Assembly (NCBI RefSeq): GCF_023656565.1
Contig: NZ_JAMOKG010000001.1
Span: forward strand, 1,195,383-1,259,382
Direction: 5' to 3'
DNA: 64,000 nt
Source of the DNA: Flavobacterium tyrosinilyticum
GTDB lineage: Bacteria; Bacteroidota; Bacteroidia; Flavobacteriales; Flavobacteriaceae
Made by a program: the position numbers and the translations under genes. Positions 16,590 through 25,000 of this stretch are shown here, piece after piece. Below the pieces are notes generated by a model. The model saw only the letters and a list, made by a program, of their open reading frames with translations. It was not told the origin of the DNA and did no database searches. Numbering within the stretch: the first letter of the stretch is position 1; each line of letters starts with the position of its first letter.

Positions 16590-17738
16590 TTATTTTTTAT
16601 GAATTAAACGAGTCAATTTGATAGATAAATCGGTAAGGATTATTTTTGCATTTCCATTTCTTTCAATATGATATAGGGCATCTGAAAGTTCTTTAAATAT
16701 TTCGTGTATGTTATTTCCGTTTACGAAAGGAGCAAAATTTTCTAATTTGAATTTATCGACTTTCGGCTCTATATAAACCAAACTAGGCGTCTGATAATTT
16801 AGCATTAGAGCTTGTCTAAACATTTCGATACAATACTGAATAAATTTTTTCTGACTCTCGCGTCCCAACGTTGCAATTTGCTCACTCCAAGAAATTAAAT
16901 CTTGAATGGCCGCAGCATTTCCTTTTGCTCTAAAAGCAGCACGAACCCAATTTACAAACCATTGTTCGAACGGAAGATCATCATCATCTTCTTTTAACAA
17001 ATGCAATGCTTTGCTAAAATTACCTTGCGCCTGATGCGCAATTTTTTTGGCTAAGCCGGCATCTATATTTTCTTGGGCAATTAAAGCATCGGCAATAACT
17101 TTTTCTGGCAGTCCGTTAAAATGAATTACCTGGCATCGCGAACGTATGGTTTGGATAATATCTTCTTCGTTTTCAGAAATCAGAATAAACATGGTTTTTT
17201 CTGAAGGTTCTTCCAGAAGTTTTAGAAGTTTATTGGAAGCGGCGATATTCATTTTATCGGCCATCCAGATAATCATGATTTTGTATCCGCCTTCATACGA
17301 TTTTAGCGCAAGCGATTTTAAAACTTCCTGTGCATCTTCAACACGAATTTCTCCTTGTTTGTTTTGTACACCCAGAATTTTATACCAATCGAACAAACCT
17401 CCGTAAGGCATTTCTTGAATAAAACTACGCCAATCCTGAATAAAATCTAAACTCTTAGGTTTTGTTTTTACGTCTTCGGTTGTAACGGTTGGATAGATAA
17501 AATGCAGATCGGGATGAGAGATGTTATCAAACTTTAGATTACAAGAATCGTTTCCGTTTGAATTTTCGTCGCCGGTATTGCTACACAAAATATATTGAGC
17601 ATAAGCAATGGCAGTTATTAATGTGCCACTTCCTTCTGGACCAACGAATAATTGTGCATGAGGAATTCTACCAGAAGCAGCACTTTTTATCAAGTGGCTT
17701 TTGATGTAATCTTGACCTAAAATTTGAGAAAATTGCAT
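16590..17738 (-). CDS. holB: DNA polymerase III subunit delta'
   Basis: The delta' subunit is part of the clamp-loader complex that places the beta clamp on primed DNA. The 382-residue protein has the expected N-terminus (FSQILGQDYIKSHLIKSAASGRIPHAQLFVGPEGSG), the DEAD-like sensor region KIMIIWMADKMNIAASNKLLKLLEEPSEKTMFILI and the SRC motif in TIRSRCQVIHF. The P-loop reads GPEGSGTLIT and lacks the catalytic lysine, as expected for a delta' that does not hydrolyse ATP. The zinc cysteines are only partly recognisable. The ATG sits four bases after the promoter's -7 element. Confidence 0.9.
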   Translation of the reverse strand: MQFSQILGQDYIKSHLIKSAASGRIPHAQLFVGPEGSGTLITAIAYAQYILCSNTGDENSNGNDSCNLKFDNISHPDLHFIYPTVTTEDVKTKPKSLDFIQDWRSFIQEMPYGGLFDWYKILGVQNKQGEIRVEDAQEVLKSLALKSYEGGYKIMIIWMADKMNIAASNKLLKLLEEPSEKTMFILISENEEDIIQTIRSRCQVIHFNGLPEKVIADALIAQENIDAGLAKKIAHQAQGNFSKALHLLKEDDDDLPFEQWFVNWVRAAFRAKGNAAAIQDLISWSEQIATLGRESQKKFIQYCIEMFRQALMLNYQTPSLVYIEPKVDKFKLENFAPFVNGNNIHEIFKELSDALYHIERNGNAKIILTDLSIKLTRLIHKK

Positions 17739-17742
17739 TGCG

Positions 17743-17769
17743 CAAAGATAGAAGAAAATGTGTAGTCAA
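17743..17769 (-). promoter_or_regulatory. promoter of the holB operon, near-leaderless
   Basis: On the minus strand TTG (17767-17769), a 16-nt spacer and TATCTTTG (17743-17750) end four bases before the ATG of holB. The rest of 17739-18182 contains only this promoter, the next promoter at 18119 and featureless AT-rich DNA. Confidence 0.75.
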
Positions 17770-18118
17770 AAATTTTAGAGATAGATTATTTAGCAGTTCA
17801 CAATTTTCAATTTCGGTGCCGAAGCGAGGAGATGATTTTTAAAATTTTCGGATCACTTTCGACAGAATTTTGTTAATAAATATCTTCAAGTGAGTAAATA
17901 TCAAGATGTTTTTGTTAATATTTTTTTTCGAAATTCGACAAACGTAGGTTTTTTTTGGCTATTTATAGAGTTAATTTTTTATTTTTTATAGATAATCTCT
18001 TACGATTTTTTAATTAACATTTTTAACAAAAAGCCCGTTAAAACGCACATTTTCTCGACATAAGACTGGTTTTTAAGGTTTTTTTAAGGAAATTTTTTGA
18101 AAAAAAAATTCATTAGAG

Positions 18119-18148
18119 TTGTAATTTAAGTTAATTTCTATATTTTTG
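18119..18148 (+). promoter_or_regulatory. promoter of the gliding-motility operon
   Basis: TTG (18119-18121), a 19-nt spacer and TATTTTTG (18141-18148) match the Bacteroidetes consensus, 34 bases ahead of the first gene. It would drive the seven-gene unit ending at sprF; no equally good promoter was seen inside the unit. Confidence 0.8.
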
Positions 18149-18182
18149 TTTTTATCAACAACCAATTATAAAATAAGAATCT

Positions 18183-18635
18183 ATGAAAGGGAAAATTATT
18201 CTATTTAGTGCTTTTTTTATCTTAACTACTGCGGCTGTTTCAGCACAAGCTAAAAACGCACCGAGAAGTATTATTAGTACAACTGCTCTTATCCGAAAAT
18301 ACCATGATCAAAAAGAATTAAGTGGTATGCAAAAGGGTGAACTTTTGGAATTATACATCGAGCGTATCAAAGTATTAGTTAAAACTCTCCCTTACATTGC
18401 TTTGGTTACTAAACCTGGAGTTACTATGGCCGACCTTGGTATTCCAGACGATAGTGAACACAAAAAAGTTTTGGATGCTCAAGCAGTTGGTACAACAACA
18501 TTTTTGGATACAACTGTAGAATTCCAAAGAAAAATGATGCCTTACTCTGATAAAGGAAATCTAATCGCGGCAATCTTGTTCTACGAAAGTACATTGAAAT
18601 CATTACACGAGTTCAACGATTTGAACGAAATGTAA
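18183..18635 (+). CDS. exported protein, first gene of the gliding operon
   Basis: A 150-residue protein with a signal peptide (MKGKIILFSAFFILTTAAVSAQ, cleavage near residue 22) and a mostly helical mature part (LLELYIERIKVLVKTLPYIAL). No cysteine or membrane span follows, so it should be periplasmic or surface-located. I do not recognise a domain. Its position, first of seven co-oriented genes ending in sprCDBF, matches from memory the layout of the F. johnsoniae sprB operon, where genes ahead of sprC are called remF and remG; that name match is not asserted here. Confidence 0.75.
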   Translation: MKGKIILFSAFFILTTAAVSAQAKNAPRSIISTTALIRKYHDQKELSGMQKGELLELYIERIKVLVKTLPYIALVTKPGVTMADLGIPDDSEHKKVLDAQAVGTTTFLDTTVEFQRKMMPYSDKGNLIAAILFYESTLKSLHEFNDLNEM

Positions 18636-18817
18636 TAAAGCATTTTTTTTGAAATTTTTTTCTGGAAAGTCTCAGTAAAATATTGCTTTGACATTCTTCG
18701 AAAACAAAATAAAAAAAACTCATTCTTGAGGGTTCTGTAAAATTCCAGAAAACTTGAGAGGAGTTTTTGTATTTGCGCATACCCAAATTTATTATTAACC
18801 GTAATACCCCCCTTATC

Positions 18818-20110
18818 ATGAAAAAAATTACTCAATTGATCTGCGTTCTTTTGACAGTTACGAGTATGAGTGCTCAACAAGAGAAAGGAATTATGGGCTA
18901 CACTAATTGGTTAAACAATTGGACCGAGTTTAAGCCTAATAAAGTTGACTATGGAGAAGCAAACCAAATTTTAGCAGGAAATATTTCTGTTAATACTAAA
19001 TTGCTAAAAAGAAATATCTACGTTCTACAAGGAAACGTTTATGTTACAAACAATGCTGTTTTAACTATCGAACCTGGAACTGTAATTATTGGTGATTTCG
19101 AAACAAAAGGAACATTGGTAGTTACAAAAGGTGCACAATTAGTGGCTGATGGTTTAGAAACAGATCCAATTGTATTTACTTCAAACCGCAGCATGAAAAA
19201 AGCTGGAGATTGGGGTGGAATTGTAATCCTTGGAGATGCACCAATTAACAAATTCGGAAATGTTGGTTCTTATAACCTTGACTTAGATCCTACAATGACT
19301 ACTTACGGTGGTGATAATGTAGCTTCAAACTCTGGAGTTTTAAGATTCGTTAGAATCGAGTTTGCTGGTAAAAAAGTAAAAGGTTTAGATACTTTCAACG
19401 GATTGACTCTTGCAGCTGTTGGAAACAAAACTGTTCTTGAAAACATTATGGTAAGTTACGCTGGAGGAGATTCTTTCGGGATCTTAGGTGGTGACTTAAA
19501 TGCTACAAAATTCGTATCTTATAAATCAGTTAACGACGACTTTAAATTTTCTCAAGGAGTTCAATGTCGTTTCTTCAACTCTTTAGCAGTTAGATCTTCT
19601 TACTTCTCAAGTACTAAAGATGGATCTCGTTGTATGGAGGTTAAATCTTATGAGAAGAAAAGTGAAACAGACTTCACTAAAAAACAAACTTTAGTTGTTG
19701 CTAGTAATATTACAATGGTTAACGACAGCGAAAACATTAAAGCTGACATTCAAGCAGGTTTAGTAAAAGAGGCTGTTTATGTAGCAGAGAATGCTTCTCT
19801 TGAAATGAAAAGAAGTGTAATCTCTGGATTTAACCCTGCTGTATTATTAGATAGCAAAACTGAAATCAATGATGCCAACCTTAAAAAAATCAAATTTGAG
19901 GAAATGTATTTCAACTTATGTAATGGAAACATCTTTACAGAGTACAATTCTAACAATGAAGATCTAGAAAGCTGGTATGGAAACAGTGTTTTCTTTAACG
20001 TAATGTCACAAAGTGACAACAAAGAAACATTCATTGATATGTTCAATCCAAAAAAACCAGATTTTAGATTACAATTAGGAAAAATCACAGCTTCTAGCGG
20101 TAATAGATAA
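18818..20110 (+). CDS. exported beta-helix-like protein of the gliding operon
   Basis: A 430-residue protein with signal peptide MKKITQLICVLLTVTSMSAQ; the longer TTG-initiated frame would bury this signal behind 17 polar residues and is rejected. The mature part is rich in short strands with turns (NVYVTNNAVLTIEPGTVIIGDFETKGTLVVTKGAQLVADG, GDWGGIVILGDAPIN), the pattern of a right-handed parallel beta-helix, as in Bacteroidetes proteins described as having a multidrug-transporter-like or T9SS-associated repeat. No T9SS C-terminal domain is visible. It is 182 bases after the first operon gene. Likely surface or periplasmic partner of the gliding machinery, by context only. Confidence 0.78.
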   Translation: MKKITQLICVLLTVTSMSAQQEKGIMGYTNWLNNWTEFKPNKVDYGEANQILAGNISVNTKLLKRNIYVLQGNVYVTNNAVLTIEPGTVIIGDFETKGTLVVTKGAQLVADGLETDPIVFTSNRSMKKAGDWGGIVILGDAPINKFGNVGSYNLDLDPTMTTYGGDNVASNSGVLRFVRIEFAGKKVKGLDTFNGLTLAAVGNKTVLENIMVSYAGGDSFGILGGDLNATKFVSYKSVNDDFKFSQGVQCRFFNSLAVRSSYFSSTKDGSRCMEVKSYEKKSETDFTKKQTLVVASNITMVNDSENIKADIQAGLVKEAVYVAENASLEMKRSVISGFNPAVLLDSKTEINDANLKKIKFEEMYFNLCNGNIFTEYNSNNEDLESWYGNSVFFNVMSQSDNKETFIDMFNPKKPDFRLQLGKITASSGNR

Positions 20111-20210
20111 ATAGTTTCGATTTTTATTTCCCACGCGTAAATTTTATTAATTAAGTCCCCAGACACAATTTATGTATCGTCTAAAGGGCCTAAATAAAGA
20201 TCAAAACATA

Positions 20211-20615
20211 ATGGTATCTACGAAAAAATATTTTTTATATATAATATTTTTGGTTTCGCCTATTTCGTTAACTCTATATGCACAGAATACAGCAGAACAA
20301 CCTACAAAGGCTGTTGGTTCTGAGCACAGTTTAACTTTGGCTTGTAATAACCAAAAGAACAGTAATAATAGTGCTGTTATTGAAAACAGCAATTTTAATC
20401 AGTTTATAGTAGGGATGTCCAACCCCAAGGACAGCCTTACTATAGCGGCTGAGTCAAATACATTATCTAACGATTGTGAAGAGAATTCTACACTTGCGGC
20501 TACTTCAGTTCTTGCAAAAGAAGTGATTGAAAACTACAAGTATGATTTCTCAGAAACATTCATAGATATCTTGTTTTTTGAGCGTATAGATCTAGCAAGA
20601 ACACGCACTATATGA
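20211..20615 (+). CDS. short exported protein upstream of sprC
   Basis: A 134-residue protein starting MVSTKKYFLYIIFLVSPISLTLYAQ, a signal peptide; an alternative ATG at 20172 adds 13 residues. The mature part is Ser/Asn rich with three cysteines or fewer and no recognised domain. Its stop overlaps the sprC start in an ATGA, showing tight translational coupling. Low sequence complexity suggests a fast-evolving accessory protein. Function unknown; a role in SprC export or assembly is only suggested by the coupling. Confidence 0.7.
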   Translation: MVSTKKYFLYIIFLVSPISLTLYAQNTAEQPTKAVGSEHSLTLACNNQKNSNNSAVIENSNFNQFIVGMSNPKDSLTIAAESNTLSNDCEENSTLAATSVLAKEVIENYKYDFSETFIDILFFERIDLARTRTI

Positions 20616-22045
20616 TTCAAAAAATTACTTTATCTTTTTTTAAAGTTTTAATATTATTTAGCATTTTACTATTTGCTAGATCGAATGCCTATGCCCAAAC
20701 TATAGCGCCTCAAACCTTTGATGGGTTAGAAAAACTTTGTGCTGGTAATTCGTTCAACGAGTTTTATGCTTCTTTTAGTTATATAGATTTTCCCGCAGGT
20801 ACTACCTTCGTAGTGGAGCTTTCAGACGCTGCGGGAAATTTTACTACCCCTGTTGCCACAACTTTGCTTCAAACGGTTGATGTTTCTGCAACTCAAAAAA
20901 CAATTAAATATGCAGTGCCTACAAATTTAGTTGGTTCTGATACCTATAGTCTTAGAGTAAAAAGTTCAACAGGCGTTACGAGTTCAAGATTTAGAAATTC
21001 TTTAGGAAATACTGCATTTCCTGCATACTTCAAACCATACGAATCATCTTTCTTTATCAATGGTAAGACTGATACAGCGATGCTATGCGCTGGTGGTAGT
21101 TTAACCCTTTCTGTTAGTGCAGAGACTCCTTCTCCAATCAATATTTCTAATATTAAATATAAATGGTACAAAGACGATGTTCTTATTGCTGGACAATCTT
21201 CTAAAGATATCGTTATTAATAGTACAGGAAAATATTATGCAGAGATCGATTATGGTCAATGCTCTGATGTTAACTTTAGTTCTAATCGTGTTAATGTTGT
21301 CTCTTCTTCTAGTGGATCTAACGTGACAATTAATTCAAGTTTAGGAAACCCGTTTTGTGCTAGTGGAACAGGTACTATTTTAACTGCAACTTCTGGAAAC
21401 AGCTATGCTTGGAAAAAGGATGGAGTCTTGATAGCTGGTGCTACTAACCGTACTTACTCTACAAACGAATCTGGAGTGTATTCTGTTGAAGTCGATTTTG
21501 GCGGATGTAAAGCAACAGGAACTATCGATTTGAAAAGCAATAGTTTCGACGCAAGTATTGATGCTGAGGATGGATATAAATTAAGCGAAGGAGAAACAGT
21601 AACGGTTACGATTACTACAGATGCGGCAGATGCAACTTACGAATGGTATTTAAACGATAATTTAATTCCTAACGAAACAACAAGATCTTATGTTGTAGCT
21701 GTTAAAGGTAATTATAAAGCTAAGGTTTCTTTGGCATCTGGATGTGTTTCTAGCAAAGAATTTACATTTAAGATAAATGGCGATTCAGGCCCATCAAGTG
21801 TTATTCCAAACATTATCAAATTAAGTGGTATGAATCCGTACTGGAATATTCCAGACGAATATAAAAATGCAAATACAAAGGTAATGATCATTAGTTCAAA
21901 CGGAGATATGGTTTTGGATGTAATGAATTACCAAGGCGATTGGCCTCAAAACAATGTAGATTTTAAGAATGTAAATCCCGTTTATTACTATGTCATTCAA
22001 TCCGACACAGGTGAAAAAAAAGGATCAATAACTGTTATAAAATAA
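20612..22045 (+). CDS. sprC: gliding motility protein SprC
   Basis: A 477-residue exported protein with signal peptide (first ~29 residues, ending NAYAQ). The mature part has three Ig-like modules, seen from repeating W-Y/W-K strands: YKWYKDDVLIAGQSSKDIVI, YAWKKDGVLIAGATNRTYST and YEWYLNDNLIPNETTRSYVV, each followed by GxYxxxV and a Cys. The last ~75 residues (MNPYWNIPDEYKNANTKVMI ... VYYYVIQSDTGEKKGSITVI) resemble the T9SS type B (CHU_C) sorting domain, so SprC is itself probably a T9SS substrate on the cell surface. In F. johnsoniae sprC lies directly ahead of sprD and is needed for normal colony spreading. One base separates its stop from sprD. Confidence 0.85.
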   Translation: MIQKITLSFFKVLILFSILLFARSNAYAQTIAPQTFDGLEKLCAGNSFNEFYASFSYIDFPAGTTFVVELSDAAGNFTTPVATTLLQTVDVSATQKTIKYAVPTNLVGSDTYSLRVKSSTGVTSSRFRNSLGNTAFPAYFKPYESSFFINGKTDTAMLCAGGSLTLSVSAETPSPINISNIKYKWYKDDVLIAGQSSKDIVINSTGKYYAEIDYGQCSDVNFSSNRVNVVSSSSGSNVTINSSLGNPFCASGTGTILTATSGNSYAWKKDGVLIAGATNRTYSTNESGVYSVEVDFGGCKATGTIDLKSNSFDASIDAEDGYKLSEGETVTVTITTDAADATYEWYLNDNLIPNETTRSYVVAVKGNYKAKVSLASGCVSSKEFTFKINGDSGPSSVIPNIIKLSGMNPYWNIPDEYKNANTKVMIISSNGDMVLDVMNYQGDWPQNNVDFKNVNPVYYYVIQSDTGEKKGSITVIK

Positions 22046-22046
22046 T

Positions 22047-25000
22047 ATGAAGAAACTTTTACTATTCATCACGTTATTTTACGGTTTATCTAATGTACTC
22101 TATTCTCAAAACGCAAGTGAGGATGGAGTTGTTTCGTTTTCATTACCTATTAGAAATTCTTTGAAGTTTAATAGATATTTAATTAACCCGACATTTAGTT
22201 TTGTTAGAGAATCAAATCCATATGTAAGTTTCTATAACAAAAGGCAGTGGGTACAATTTGAGAATGCTCCACAGACGTATTTGGCCAATTATTCTGGTCG
22301 TTTTAGAGAAAACGAAGCATTTGCAGTGGGGTTATTTCAACAAAATTACGGGCTTATGACTGTTTTTGGCGGAGTTGCCAATTTCGCTCATAACATCGTT
22401 TTAGAAGAAGATAGTAACTTGACTTTTGGTTTAAATGCAGGTATTTATCAAAGCGGACTAAATACAGGAAAAATCATATCTGATGATTCAACGATTTTAA
22501 CTGGAGATTTTCCAAAAAGCACACTTTTAACTGTAAATCCTGGGATTAACTATGGTACAGCGTTTTTAGATTTCGGATTGGCTATTAACAATTTAGTACT
22601 TTATAATTTTGGATCTGGAATGGTAAAAGAAGATCCAGAAAGAGCAATTCAATTGCACGCCATGTATACTGGATATATTGACAGTTATGGCTTTTTTGAT
22701 AGAAGTAAATTCTCTGGATTGGTTAGAACAGAAATTAAAAAAGATAAAACAGTTATTTCTGGTCTAGGAATGCTTGCACTTCAACAAGGAGTTTGGGCAC
22801 AAGTAGGCTATAATACATTATATGGAGTTTCGGCTGGACTTGGGGTTAATATTTCTCCAAGTATTGCTATAGAATACAATTACGAAAGAGGAATGGGCAA
22901 TTTCTCTAATTTAGGTGGTTCTCATGAATTCGCTATTGCCTACAAATTCAAAAATAGAAATTACTATTACGGAGATGATGATGAAGGTTCGTTGATTGAT
23001 CCTTCAAAACCAAAATCGGTACCAGCTAAACCAAAGTCAGAAGCAACTCAGGTTAACAGAACTGAAATTGCAGAAAAGAATAGATTAGCTGCAGAAGCAA
23101 AAGCAAAAGCAGATGCTGAAGCAAAACAAGCAAGACTAGCAGCAGCAGAAAAGGTGAGAGCCGACGCTGAAGCTGCAGCAAAAGCAAAATTAGAAGCAGA
23201 CAATAAAGCTAAAGCAGATGCTGAAGCTGTTAAAATAAGATTAGCTGCAGAGGCAAAAGCAAAAGCAGATGCCGCAGCCGCAGCGAGAGCACAAACTGCA
23301 ACAGCAAATAGAGCCGTTGCTACAACACAAAAAACACAAGCTCAGTTAGCTGCTGATAAAGCAAGAGCAGATGCAGAAGAGCGTAGAATAAAATTAGCTG
23401 CAGACAACAAAGCTAGAGTAGATGCAGCAGCAGCAGCGAGAGCACAAGCGGCAGCAAATAAACCAACAGCAACAGCTGCTCAAAAAACGCAAGCTCAATT
23501 GGCTGCTGACAAAGCTAAAGCTGATGCAGAGGCAATGAAACTGAAATTGGCTGCAGATGCCAAAGCGAAAGCAGATGCAGAGGCAGCAGCAAAAGCAAAA
23601 GCTGAAGCTGGAAAATCAGTTCAAGCAGAACAAAAAACAGCGGCACAATTAGCTGGTGATAAAGCTCAAGCAGATGCTGAAGCAATGAAATTGAAATTTG
23701 CTGCAGATGCCAAAGCAAAAGCAGATGCAGAAGCGGCGGCTAAAGCAAAAGCAGAAGCTGCAAAAACCGCTCCAGCCCCACAGAAAACAGCGGCACAATT
23801 GGCTGCTGATAAAGCAAGAGCAGATGCAGAAGCGGCAGCAAAAGCAAGATTAGCCGCAGCTGAAAAAGTAAAAGCAGATGCTGAGGCAGCAAGACAAGCT
23901 AGATTGGCAGCGGCAGAGAAAGCAAAAGCCGATGCTGAAGCAGCAAGATTGAAATTAATTGCAGACAATAAAGCTAAAGCAGATGCTGCCGAAGCAAAAC
24001 GTAAAGCAGATGCTAAAGCAAAAGCTGAAGCTGCAGATATGCAGTCAATTTTAGCAGCAGATGCTAAAGCCAAAGCAGACTCAGATGCATTACAAGCAAG
24101 ATTAGCTGCAGAAGCAAAAGCAAAAGCAGCTGCAGAGGCTAAAACTAAAGTTTCTATCGATGCAGCAAATAAAGCGAAACTGGCAGCTGATCAAAAAGCA
24201 AAAGCTGCTGAAGAAGCTGCACTTAAAGAAAAATTAGCTGCAGATGCAAAAGCAAAAGCAGATGAAGAAGCTAGACAAGCACTTATTGCCGCAGAAGCAA
24301 AAGCAAAAGCTGATGCAGAAGCGCTGAAAATAAAACAAGCTGAAGATGCACGCCAAGCACAATTGGCGGCAGAAGCAAAAGCGAAGGCCGATGCTGAAGC
24401 ACTTCAGGCAAAACTTGTAGCAGATGCAAAAGCGAAAGCTGATGCCGAAGCTGCTGCAAAAGCGAAATTAGAAGCTGACGCAAAAGCAAAAGCCGATGCT
24501 GAAGCTGAAAAAGTTAGATTGGCTGCAGAAGCAAAAGCACAAGCTGACGCCGAAGCAGAGAAAGCAAGATTAGCAGCTGATGCAAAAGCTAAAGCCGATA
24601 TGGAAGCTTTACAAGCTAAATTAATTGCAGATGCTAGAGTGAAAGCAGATGCCGAAGCAACGGCGAAGGCAAAAGCTGAAGCTGAAGCGAAAAAATTACA
24701 AGATGAAGAAAATGCTCGTCAAGCGAAATTAGCAGCAGACGCAAAAGCGAAAGCAGATGCAGAAGCTGAGAAAGCGAGATTGGCAGCAGAAGCAAAAGCA
24801 AAGGCTGACGCCGAAGCAGAAAAAGCAAGATTAGCAGCCGAAGCAAAAGCGAAAGCCGATGCTGAAGCATTACAAGCTAAACAAGTAGCTGAAGAAAAAG
24901 CAAGAGTAGAAGAAGAAGCTCGTCAAGCAAAATTAGCCGCTGACGCAAAAGCAAAAGCGGATGCTGAAGCAGAGAAAGCAAGATTAGCAGCCGAAGCAAA

